NCBI GenBank assembly: GCA_036495525.1
Contig: DASXMR010000141.1
Location: forward strand, 62,001 to 126,000
Source of the DNA: DASXMR01 sp036495525
GTDB taxonomy: Bacteria > Actinomycetota > Actinomycetes > Streptosporangiales > Streptosporangiaceae
Direction of reading: 5' to 3'
DNA: 64,000 nt
Under the pieces are notes generated by a model. The model was not told the DNA's origin and did not search any database. It was given only the letters and a program-made list of their open reading frames with translations. A program made the translations under genes and the position numbers. Shown here piece by piece: positions 1 to 9,533 of the stretch (the stretch's first letter is position 1; each line of letters begins with the position of its first letter).

Positions 1-1364
1 AGCTGCTCCTGCCGGTCGGCCAGGTCGGCGCGCAGCCGCTCGAGCCGCTCCCGGCTCGCCGGGTCAGCCTCCCTGGCCAGCGCCATCTCCTCCATCTTCA
101 TCCGGTCGACGGCGCGCTGCAGCTCGTCAATCTCCACCGGGCGCGAGTCAATCTCCATCCGCAGCCGGGAAGCCGCCTCATCGACCAGGTCGATCGCCTT
201 GTCGGGCAGGAACCGCGCGGTGATGTAGCGGTCGGACAGCGTCGCCGCGGCCACCAGCGCCGCATCGGAAATCTGCACCTGGTGGTGCGCCTCGTACCGG
301 CCCTTCAGGCCGCGCAGGATCGCGATCGTGTCCTCGACGGATGGCTCGCCGACCAGGATCTGCTGGAACCTGCGCTCCAGCGCCGGGTCCTTCTCGATCC
401 GCTGCCGGTACTCGTCAAGTGTCGTGGCACCGACCATCCGCAGCTCGCCCCTGGCCAGCATCGGCTTCAGCATGTTGCCCGCGTCCATCGCGCCCTCAGC
501 GGCGCCCGCGCCGACCACCGTGTGCAGCTCGTCGATGAACGTGATGATCTGGCCGTCGCTCTGCTTGATCTCGCTGAGCACGGCCTTCAGCCGCTCCTCG
601 AACTCACCGCGGTACTTCGCCCCGGCAACCATGGCACCGAGGTCGAGCCCGACAACCCGCTTGCCGCGCAGTGACTCGGGCACGTCACCGGCCACGATCC
701 GCTGCGCGAGCCCTTCGACAACCGCCGTCTTGCCGACGCCCGGCTCGCCGATGAGCACCGGATTGTTCTTGGTCCGCCGGGAAAGCACCTGGATGACCCG
801 GCGGATCTCGGCGTCCCGGCCGATCACCGGGTCAAGCCTGCCCTCGCGGGCGCTGGCGGTCAGGTCAATGCCGTACTTCTCAAGCGCCTGATAGGTGCCC
901 TCCGGATCCTCCGAGGTGACCCTCGCGTGCCCGCGCACCTGCTGGAAGGCCCCGAGCAGCTGATCTGGCCCGGCTCCCGCTTCGCGCAGCACCGTTGCCG
1001 CCTGGCCGCCGTCGGCCGCGAGGCCAACCAGCAGGTGCTCGGTCGAGACGTACTCGTCGGACATCTCGCTGGCCCGCTTGCCGGCCGTGGCGAGCGCGGC
1101 GAGCAGCGGACGTGCTGTCTCCGGGGCGCTGACGGTGGCACCGGCCGCCTGCGGCAGCCTGGACAGCATCGTGTCCACGGTCTTGAGCACGGTGGCAGGG
1201 TCGGCGCCGACCGCGCGCAGCAGCGGTGCCGCTGTGCCACCTTCTTGCTCGATCAGTGCGGCGAGCAGGTGCAGGCCGTCTACCTGCGGGTTTCCGGCTG
1301 CCGCGGCGCGCTTCACTGCTTCTGACAGCGCCTCGGTGCTCTTGCGCGTCAGCTTGTCGCTCAT
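1..1364 (-). CDS. clpB: ATP-dependent disaggregase ClpB, C-terminal part outside window
   Basis: This is the N-terminal part (about 454 residues) of the Hsp100 disaggregase that works with DnaK/DnaJ/GrpE to resolubilise protein aggregates in the cytoplasm. Translating the minus strand from the ATG at 1364 gives the two-repeat Clp N domain (about residues 1-145). The first AAA+ domain follows, with Walker A GEPGVGKT, Walker B FIDELHT and the start of the coiled-coil middle domain. The gene continues past base 1. Its start lies 3 bases after the hspR stop, and its GAGGAA ribosome site is made from the last hspR codons, so translation is probably coupled. It is the fifth gene of the dnaK operon and should be under HspR control. 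Confidence 0.96.
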   Translation of the reverse strand, partial: MSDKLTRKSTEALSEAVKRAAAAGNPQVDGLHLLAALIEQEGGTAAPLLRAVGADPATVLKTVDTMLSRLPQAAGATVSAPETARPLLAALATAGKRASEMSDEYVSTEHLLVGLAADGGQAATVLREAGAGPDQLLGAFQQVRGHARVTSEDPEGTYQALEKYGIDLTASAREGRLDPVIGRDAEIRRVIQVLSRRTKNNPVLIGEPGVGKTAVVEGLAQRIVAGDVPESLRGKRVVGLDLGAMVAGAKYRGEFEERLKAVLSEIKQSDGQIITFIDELHTVVGAGAAEGAMDAGNMLKPMLARGELRMVGATTLDEYRQRIEKDPALERRFQQILVGEPSVEDTIAILRGLKGRYEAHHQVQISDAALVAAATLSDRYITARFLPDKAIDLVDEAASRLRMEIDSRPVEIDELQRAVDRMKMEEMALAREADPASRERLERLRADLADRQEQ

Positions 1365-1367
1365 CTG

Positions 1368-1949
1368 CTAGTTCCTCTTGTAGTCCTGGTCCGTTGCGCC
1401 GTGCTGGCGGGCTGGCGTCGCTGCGTCCGGCTCTGCCTGGCCGCCGGCCGGCGTGGCCACCCTGGCCCTGGCGGCGGCTGCCTGGCCCGGTGCGGTCTCA
1501 CTGCCGGCCTGTCCGGTCCGCTGGCCGCCGGGAGCGCCAGCGGTATCCCGCACCGGCACCAGCGCGCTCCCGCCGCTGCGGCTGCGCAGCAGGCCCGCCA
1601 GCCGGGCCGCGACCGCCCTGGTCGACTCCAGCTCGGTCCGCAGCTGGCTGAGCTGCGCCTGCAGCTCGGCGATCAGTGCGTGGCTGGCCTGCTCGGCCAG
1701 CTCGAGCTCGAGGATCCGCTTGATCCCGGACAGGTTGACGCCCTCTTCCTGCGACAGCCGCTGCACCTCGCGCAGGATCAGGATGTCGCGCAGCGAGTAA
1801 CGCCGGCCACGCCCGGCTGCCCGGCCAGGCGACACCAGGCCGAGCCGGTCATAGGTGCGCAGTGTCTGCGGATGCAGGCCGGACAGCTGCGCCGCGACTG
1901 AGATCACGTACACAGGCGTGTCGTCAGTCAGCTCGAATTGGCTGCTCAT
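1368..1949 (-). CDS. hspR: HspR, MerR-family heat-shock repressor
   Basis: Predicted 193-residue autoregulatory repressor that binds HAIR operators, with DnaK as co-repressor in the family. Residues about 12-80 form a MerR-type winged helix (VYVISVAAQLSGLHPQTLRTYDRLGL, then GRGRRYSLRDI), followed by a coiled coil rich in Leu and Gln. The C-terminal 70 residues are Ala/Gly/Gln-rich and probably disordered, making the protein longer than typical HspR (about 150). The frame is open far upstream into dnaJ, but homology begins at MSSQFEL, so I take the ATG at 1949, 22 bases after the dnaJ stop. Two HAIR-like sites flank the dnaK promoter upstream. Confidence 0.94.
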   Translation of the reverse strand: MSSQFELTDDTPVYVISVAAQLSGLHPQTLRTYDRLGLVSPGRAAGRGRRYSLRDILILREVQRLSQEEGVNLSGIKRILELELAEQASHALIAELQAQLSQLRTELESTRAVAARLAGLLRSRSGGSALVPVRDTAGAPGGQRTGQAGSETAPGQAAAARARVATPAGGQAEPDAATPARQHGATDQDYKRN

Positions 1950-1971
1950 GGCGAACCTCGCGACCGCCCGC

Positions 1972-3135
1972 TCACTGCGCCCTCCCCTTGCGCAGCAGTC
2001 CCTCGCGCAGGTCAGGGCCGGCCGTGGCGTCCCGGAACTTCTCCAGTGCCTCCCTGGCCTGGCCGCTGAGCTCCTGCGGCACCTGCACGTCCACCGTGAC
2101 CAGCAGGTCGCCATAGGTACCGTCGGATCGGCGGACGCCCTTGCCGCGCACCCGGAAGGTTCGGCCGTTCGGCGTGCCGGCCGGGATGCGCAGGCTGACC
2201 GGCATGCCGCGGTGCGACGGCACCTTGATCTCGGCGCCGAGCACTGCCTCGGTGAAGCTGAGCGGCACCGACAGGGTGAGGTTGGGCCCTGACCTGCCGA
2301 ACACCGGGTGCGGCGCGACGTGCACGCGCACGTACAGGTCACCAGGGTGCCCGCCGCGCTCGCCCGGCACGCCCTTGCCCTTCAGCTTGATCCGCTGCCC
2401 GTCGGCGACGCCGGCCGGAATGCGCGCCTGGATGGTGCGCGAGCCCATGGCGCGGCCGCTGCCCGAGCACGTCGGGCACGGGTCGTCGACCACCAGGCCG
2501 CGGCCGCGGCACTCGCGGCATGGCTCGGAGAACGCGAAGCTGCCGAGATTACGGCTCTCCTGGCCGGTCCCCTCGCAGGACGGGCACACTCGCGGCACCG
2601 TGCCCGACTTGGCCCCGGTGCCGCGGCATGTCTTGCACGGACCCTCCTCGGCCAGCCGCAGTGACACCGTGGCGCCGTCGATCGCGTCGCTGAACTGCAG
2701 CGAGGTCTCAGTCTCGACATCCGCGCCGCGGCGCGGCCTGGTCCTGGTCTGGGTCCCGCGGCCGCTGCCGAAAACGCCGCCGAGTATGTCGCCAAGCCGG
2801 CTGCCGGAGCTGCCGTCCGAGCCGCCGAACAGGTCACCCAGGTCAAAGTTGTAGCCACCGCCGGCGCCGCCGCCGGAGCCCGGCATCCGCACGCCGCTGC
2901 CGAACAGGGACCGTGCCTCGTCGTACTCCTTGCGCCGCTTCTCGTCGGACAGCACGTTGTACGCCTCGGAGATCTCCTTGAAGCGCTCCTCGGCCGACGC
3001 GTCACCCTTGTTGGCGTCAGGGTGGTACTTGCGCGCGAGCTTGCGGTACGACTTCTTGATCTCGTCGGCAGTCGCCCCTTTGGCGACACCGAGGACCTTG
3101 TAGTAGTCCTTCTCGAGGAAGTCCTTGGTGCTCAA
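1972..3135 (-). CDS. dnaJ: Chaperone DnaJ (Hsp40)
   Basis: Co-chaperone of 387 residues that delivers substrates to DnaK and stimulates its ATPase. The J domain occupies about residues 9-75 with the HPD motif at 38-40. A Gly/Phe-rich linker spans about 78-125. Four CxxCxGxG zinc motifs lie between residues 167 and 227 (CKTCRGTG, CPSCEGTG, CRECRGRG, CPTCSGSG), and the C-terminal substrate-binding domains follow. All four zinc motifs are intact, so this is a type I DnaJ. It lies 68 bases downstream of grpE and 22 bases upstream of hspR in the heat-shock operon. Confidence 0.97.
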   Translation of the reverse strand: MSTKDFLEKDYYKVLGVAKGATADEIKKSYRKLARKYHPDANKGDASAEERFKEISEAYNVLSDEKRRKEYDEARSLFGSGVRMPGSGGGAGGGYNFDLGDLFGGSDGSSGSRLGDILGGVFGSGRGTQTRTRPRRGADVETETSLQFSDAIDGATVSLRLAEEGPCKTCRGTGAKSGTVPRVCPSCEGTGQESRNLGSFAFSEPCRECRGRGLVVDDPCPTCSGSGRAMGSRTIQARIPAGVADGQRIKLKGKGVPGERGGHPGDLYVRVHVAPHPVFGRSGPNLTLSVPLSFTEAVLGAEIKVPSHRGMPVSLRIPAGTPNGRTFRVRGKGVRRSDGTYGDLLVTVDVQVPQELSGQAREALEKFRDATAGPDLREGLLRKGRAQ

Positions 3136-3203
3136 CTGGCCTCTTCCCGCCAGATCCTCATCTGAGTTCCGCTCGTGTCAGCCGGCCACCCCGGCTGGCC
3201 TGT

Positions 3204-4048
3204 CTAGTCCTTGGCCTCGCTCTGGCCAGCCTCGCCATCGCGGTCCTGGCCTGCCTGCTCGGCCGCCTCACCCTCTGCCGTCGCGCTCTCGCCGTCCGGC
3301 GAGCCAGGCTCCGCGACGGCCACCCTGGCCGGCCGCAGGATCCGGTCGCCAACCCGGTAGCCGGGCTGCAGGATCTGCACGCAGGATGGCTCGCTGACGT
3401 CCGCCGAGTACGAGTGCATCAGGGCCTCGTGCACGTTCGGGTCGAACGGCTCGCCGCTCTCCCCGTACGTGGTCAGCCCGAGCTTGGCCACCGCGGCCTC
3501 GAGTGAGTCGGCGACTGACTTGAAGCCGCCGGTCAGCTCGCCGTGCTCCCTGGCCCGGCCGATGTCGTCCAGTACCGGCAGCAGCTCGCTCAGCACGTTG
3601 GCCAGGGCCTGCTCGCGCACCGCCATCCGGTCCCGCTCCACCCGCTTGCGGTAGTTGGCGTACTCGGCCTGCAGCCGCTGCAGGTCAGCGGTGCGCTCGG
3701 CAAGCCGGGCAGCGGCGACCGCAGCTGCGTCGGCTGGCTGGCCGCCGTCCGCCTGGCCGTTGGCCTGCCCGCTACCCGGCTGGCCGCTGCCAGCCTGGCC
3801 GCCGCCGTCCTGGGCCTCGCCCTGGTCCGGCGCGGCGGTGCCGCCGTCCGGTTCCTCGCGGCCGGCCCCGCCGGCGGCCTGGCCGCCGGGCCGGGACGCC
3901 GAGTGGCGCCCCGACCCCGGCCGGCCCTGCTGAGCTGCCTGCCGCTGGTCAGCGGGCTGACTGGCGCCGCGTACCCGGCCGGTCACCGGGTCGATGCGCC
4001 TGCGGTCGCGGATAACCGGGCCCGGGCTCTCATCGTCGGAAGACCTCA

Positions 4049-4049
<1 letters not shown>
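3204..4049 (-). CDS. grpE: Nucleotide exchange factor GrpE
   Basis: Protein of 281 residues that releases ADP from DnaK. The conserved GrpE core runs from about residue 112 to 250: a long helix containing RLQAEYANYRKRVERDR, then the beta-domain around VHEALMHSYS and VGDRILRPARV. The first 110 residues are a Gly/Gln/Ala-rich low-complexity segment and the C-terminal tail is acidic, so the protein is longer than usual (about 200). The start ATG shares one base with the dnaK stop (TGATG), which implies translational coupling. Confidence 0.96.
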
Positions 4050-5911
<1,862 letters not shown>

Positions 5912-5944
5912 GAGTTAGTCCTTGCGTGTGCTCGGTTGCCTAAG

Positions 5945-5965
5945 ATTGAGTCCTGACGACGCAAG
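5945..5965. promoter_or_regulatory. HAIR operator 1 (HspR site) overlapping dnaK -10
   Basis: The HAIR consensus is CTTGAGT-N7-ACTCAAG. Here ATTGAGT (5945-5951), seven bases, then ACGCAAG (5959-5965) match in 12 of 14 arm positions with exact spacing. The right arm overlaps the proposed -10 hexamer of dnaK at 5964-5969, a natural position for repression. Confidence 0.8.
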
Positions 5966-5992
5966 TTTGCCATCCTGCCGACATCAGGTCAA
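5964..5992 (-). promoter_or_regulatory. dnaK operon promoter
   Basis: On the minus strand a -35 TTGACC (5992-5987) is followed after 17 bases by CAAACT (5969-5964). The -35 is close to the housekeeping consensus, while the -10 is weak. It lies between the two HAIR sites and about 50 bases upstream of the dnaK start. Confidence 0.6.
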
Positions 5993-5996
5993 GTGA

Positions 5997-6017
5997 GTTG
6001 AGCCGGGATGACTCAAC
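5997..6017. promoter_or_regulatory. HAIR operator 2 (HspR site) upstream of dnaK -35
   Basis: GTTGAGC (5997-6003), seven bases, ACTCAAC (6011-6017). The core TTGAG-N9-CTCAA is intact and the outer bases form a G/C pair instead of C/G. It sits 5 bases upstream of the -35 hexamer. Together with operator 1 it brackets the promoter. Confidence 0.8.
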
Positions 6018-6039
6018 TTTATGGATCAGCAATGGTGAG

Positions 6040-6056
6040 GCCGGAGATATTCCGGC
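6040..6056. terminator. Short stem-loop after the mannosyltransferase gene
   Basis: GCCGGA-GATAT-TCCGGC is a perfect 6-bp stem with a 5-base loop, 36 bases beyond the stop of the gene at 6093-7262. There is no T-run. It could end transcription before the dnaK promoter region, but the stem is short. Confidence 0.35.
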
Positions 6057-6092
6057 GGGGAGCGGCCTTCCGGCGGCAGCAGGGCTGCTGCG

Positions 6093-7262
6093 TCAGCCGG
6101 CCCAGTTGCCGGTGAGGTACAGCAGTCCGATCGCCACGCTGATCGGCACCGACAGGGCCAGGTAGACCTGGCCGGTCCAGGGCCGCTTGCGTGCCAGCAC
6201 CGCCAGGCCGCACCACGCGGGCCACAGCAGCAGCAGCGCCCTGGGCACCGACTCGTACCAGATCGACGTCGCCAGCGCGGCGATGGTCAGCCCGCAGTAC
6301 ACGGCCTCGGGCCAGCGCCGCAGCACCAGCAGCACGACGGTGAGTATCAAGCCGGCCAGCACGGCGAGTATTTCCAGCTGGAAGACGAACGATATGTGCG
6401 CGGCGAACTCGTGCCCGAAGCCCGCCCGCCAGGTGGTATGGAACGAGGTCAGGGGGTTGGTGAAGCGCCGGTCCCAGCCGGCCACTTCGGCGTGCTGCCA
6501 GGCCAGCCAGTCACCGGTCGTGGCGTGCAGGTACAGCTCGTAACCTGCCGCGGGCAGCAGCGCGAGCGGCGCCAGCGCGAGCGCCTTCGCCCGGCCGGGC
6601 CCGCGCTGCCTGAGCAGCTCGACGAGCAGGGCGGCGAACAGGAAGAAGCCGTTGATCCTGATCACCATCGTGGCGCTGGCCAGCAGCAGCGCGAGAGGCC
6701 ACCGGCCGCTGCGGGCGGCCAGCCAGGCGCAGAGGGCGCAGGCCAGGAACAGCGATTCGGCGTAGCCAACCGCCAGGAAGACCGCGGCCGGCGAGGCGAC
6801 CAGGTAGAGCGCGGCCCGGCTGCCGGTGCCCGGCGCCCAGTCCCGCTCGGCGATCCGGCCGAGCGCGACCATCGCGACGCCGCCGGCCACGAAGGACACC
6901 AGCAGCCCGGTGATGGTCCACTGCCTGGCGAGCAGGTGCGCCAGCGCCAGCACGGCGGGGTAGCCGGGCAGGAACGCGATCTGATTCGGCAGTGCGTGCG
7001 CCGGGCCAGGGAAGTAGCCGTACTGCGCGATGCCCTGGAACCGGGCTGCGTCCCACTGAACCCACAGCCCGAGCCACGGCCGGGCGGCAGGCGAGTTGCC
7101 CTGCAGCACCCACATGGCCGGCCAGCTGAGGGCCAGCACCGCGCAGCGCGAGATCAGCCAGACCCGGAGCAGACAGATGTCGGCGGGCGTCAGCCAGCCG
7201 GGCAGCCGCAGCCGCGCACCTTCGCCTGCGTGTCGCTGAGCGGCTCGCTCCGCCACTGCCAT
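6093..7262 (-). CDS. PIG-V-like GT-C mannosyltransferase (putative)
   Basis: Integral membrane protein of 389 residues with about ten hydrophobic segments. The first loop after TM1 carries WDAARFQGIAQYGY, the acidic first-loop motif of PIG-V type GPI mannosyltransferases. It is followed by LPGYPAVLALAH and YAESLF, also typical of that family. Such GT-C enzymes use a polyprenyl-phosphate sugar as donor and act on the outer face of the membrane. Substrate and acceptor cannot be read from the sequence. The gene is divergent from the membrane protein at 7518. Family assignment is fairly firm; mannose as the sugar is by analogy. Confidence 0.75.
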   Translation of the reverse strand: MAVAERAAQRHAGEGARLRLPGWLTPADICLLRVWLISRCAVLALSWPAMWVLQGNSPAARPWLGLWVQWDAARFQGIAQYGYFPGPAHALPNQIAFLPGYPAVLALAHLLARQWTITGLLVSFVAGGVAMVALGRIAERDWAPGTGSRAALYLVASPAAVFLAVGYAESLFLACALCAWLAARSGRWPLALLLASATMVIRINGFFLFAALLVELLRQRGPGRAKALALAPLALLPAAGYELYLHATTGDWLAWQHAEVAGWDRRFTNPLTSFHTTWRAGFGHEFAAHISFVFQLEILAVLAGLILTVVLLVLRRWPEAVYCGLTIAALATSIWYESVPRALLLLWPAWCGLAVLARKRPWTGQVYLALSVPISVAIGLLYLTGNWAG

Positions 7263-7517
7263 GAACTACCGCTTTCCGTGCCGCCAGGCTCCCTGCCATC
7301 CGGTACCTGAGTCTATTCGGGCTAGCCTGCGGCCGGCCGTCGCGACCGGCACTCGCAGGCGAGGACCCCCCTGAGCCCCCCGTGAAGCCATGCGTGCCGT
7401 TCGGGGTGGCCGGTCTGGGATGACCGGGTGCTGATCGGCTCGTAAGCTTCCGGTCAGGACGGCCAGGCTGCTGATGCCCGGCCGCGCGGACCCGGCGAGC
7501 CAGCGTGAGGAGGGCCG
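7263..7517. other. Divergent intergenic region
   Basis: 255 bases between two divergent membrane-protein genes. On the minus strand TAGACT (7315-7310) could be a -10 element for the PIG-V-like gene. No clear -35, repeat or RNA gene was recognised. Confidence 0.4.
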
Positions 7518-9473
7518 TTGGCGCGGACAAGCCCGGCCCCGGCGCCGCCCGAGCCAGCGGCCGGCCGCATCCACCCGGCCAGCGGCCGCCCGCTGACCGC
7601 GATCGTCCTTGCCTGCTACCTGGTCGGTGCCGTCGCGGTGACCGCGCGGCTGTGGGCCGATCCAGCGTCGCGGTTCGTCGCTGGCAATTCCCCGGACGCT
7701 GACCTGTTCGCCTGGTTCATGCGCTACGCGGCGACAGCGGTCTCGCACGGCCGGGTCCCTGACCTGCTGACGACGGCGATGAACGCGCCGCGCGGCGTGA
7801 ACCTGATGTGGAACACGCCGGTGCTGCTGCCCGCCATGCTGCTCACGCCGGTGACGCTGCTGTTCGGTCCGCAGGTGAGTCTCACGGTCATGATGACGGC
7901 CGGCTTCGCCGGGTCGGCAGCGGCCATGTTCTGGGTGCTGCGCCGCTGGGGCATCAGCACCAGCGCGGCTGCGCTGGCCGGCGCGGTGTACGGCTTCTCG
8001 CCGGCCCTGCTGCAGTCGGCCATCGGTCACTACAGCGTTCAGTTCGCCGTGCTGCCCCCGCTGCTCGTCGACGCCGGCCTGCGGCTGTGCGCAGGATCTG
8101 ACGCTCCGGTGCGCGATGGCATCCGGCTGGGCCTGCTGGCCGCTGCGCAGCTATTCATCGCCGAGGAACTCCTGTTCAGCACCGCGCTCGCCGGGCTGCT
8201 GATCGCGGCCATGCTGACCGCGGGGCAGCCGCGGCTCGCGCTGCAGCGCTTGCGCGGCGCCGCGGCCGGCCTGACCGTGGCCGCCGGGGTGATCCTGGCG
8301 CTGGCCGGCGCCGCGCTGTGGGTGCAGTTCACCGGCCCGCTGGCCCAGCACGGCAGCCCGTTCACGCTCGATTACTACAAGAGCGACCTGACCGGATTCG
8401 TCGTGCCGTCGCAGTACCTGCTCTTCCATACGCCGGCCAGCGCGGCGGAGGCGACCAGGTTCCAGGGCCTCGCACCCGAGTACCTTGGCTACCTCGGCTG
8501 GCCGCTGATCATCCTGCTGGCCGCTGCGGCGGTCACCTTCTGGCGGCACCCGGTGATCCGTGCCCTGGCCGTCGTGGTCGGCCTCTATGAGCTGCTCTCG
8601 CTCGGGGCTCATCCGCTGATCGGCGGCACCCTGCATGCCGGAGTGACGCTGCCGTGGCACTGGTTCGAGGGCAAGCCGCTGATTGGCGACGCGCTGCCTG
8701 ACCGGCTCTCGATCATCGCCGACGGGGCCGCTGCTGCCCTGCTGGCCCTGTCGGCTGACCTGGCCCGTTCCCGGCTGGCCAGCTGGCGGGTTCCGTCAGG
8801 CACGCTGTCGCTCGGCCGTGCCTGGCCAGCTCGGTCGGCCGGGACTCAGCCGGCGACCGGGCCTGCCGCCACGCTGATGGCCGGGCCTGCCGGGCCGCGC
8901 CCGATCCCGGCAGGCAACGGCCAGCACGCGGCCGCGTCCGGCCAGCGCCGGCTGCTGCGGCCTGGCCTGGTGCTGGCTGCCGCGGTCGCCGCGGCGCTGC
9001 CGCTGCTGCCGCTGCCGCTGCCGCCTGCGCAGGCCGCGCGGCTGCCGGCCGGCTGGCCTCGCGCTTTCAGCTCCCTGCACCTGGCGCCGGACGCGCGGGT
9101 GCTGGTGGTCCCGGTGCCCACGTCGCTGCTGACCGTGACGATGCGCTGGCAGGGGGACACCGGCCAGCCGGCGCACCTGATCGGCGGCTACTTCGTCGGG
9201 CCTGGCCCTGGCGGGCAGGCGTACATGGAGGGCACCGGGGTGACAGCAACTGCCCAGTACCTGAACCAGCTCTGGTACGGCGGGCCGCCGCCTGGCCAGA
9301 GCTCGCTGGTGAGCCCGCCGGATGCGGCGCAGCTGCGCGCTGATCTGGGTTACTGGCGGCCAGCCGCCGTCGTCGCGGTCACCACGCCCGGCTCGCCGCT
9401 GGCCCGGTACCTGATCAGGCTCTTCCGCCAGCCCGACTACCAGCAAGGGCAGATCCTCGCCTGGCGCCTGTGA
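7518..9473 (+). CDS. Large polytopic membrane protein, GT-C-like, function unknown
   Basis: 651 residues starting at TTG with GAGGAGGG just upstream. After about 20 residues there are roughly eleven hydrophobic helices, then a Pro/Ala-rich loop (about residues 430-470), another helix rich in Leu/Pro, and a soluble C-terminal domain of about 150 residues. The periplasmic first loop (NSPDADLFAWFMRYAATA, then APRGVNLMWN) has the acidic residues seen in GT-C glycosyltransferases, and the overall plan resembles actinobacterial membrane proteins of that class. I cannot name a substrate. It is divergent from another probable GT-C enzyme, which weakly supports a role in glycan or lipid glycosylation. 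Confidence 0.6.
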   Translation: MARTSPAPAPPEPAAGRIHPASGRPLTAIVLACYLVGAVAVTARLWADPASRFVAGNSPDADLFAWFMRYAATAVSHGRVPDLLTTAMNAPRGVNLMWNTPVLLPAMLLTPVTLLFGPQVSLTVMMTAGFAGSAAAMFWVLRRWGISTSAAALAGAVYGFSPALLQSAIGHYSVQFAVLPPLLVDAGLRLCAGSDAPVRDGIRLGLLAAAQLFIAEELLFSTALAGLLIAAMLTAGQPRLALQRLRGAAAGLTVAAGVILALAGAALWVQFTGPLAQHGSPFTLDYYKSDLTGFVVPSQYLLFHTPASAAEATRFQGLAPEYLGYLGWPLIILLAAAAVTFWRHPVIRALAVVVGLYELLSLGAHPLIGGTLHAGVTLPWHWFEGKPLIGDALPDRLSIIADGAAAALLALSADLARSRLASWRVPSGTLSLGRAWPARSAGTQPATGPAATLMAGPAGPRPIPAGNGQHAAASGQRRLLRPGLVLAAAVAAALPLLPLPLPPAQAARLPAGWPRAFSSLHLAPDARVLVVPVPTSLLTVTMRWQGDTGQPAHLIGGYFVGPGPGGQAYMEGTGVTATAQYLNQLWYGGPPPGQSSLVSPPDAAQLRADLGYWRPAAVVAVTTPGSPLARYLIRLFRQPDYQQGQILAWRL

Positions 9474-9533
9474 GGCGGTGGCTGCTGACGAGGGCGTTAC
9501 GCTGACCTCCAATGCCTGTCCCTGGAGGTCACC

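Noticed and set aside
1368..2342. Taking HspR from the longest open frame (324 residues)
   Set aside because: The extra 131 residues overlap dnaJ and are its shadow; homology and spacing support the ATG at 1949.
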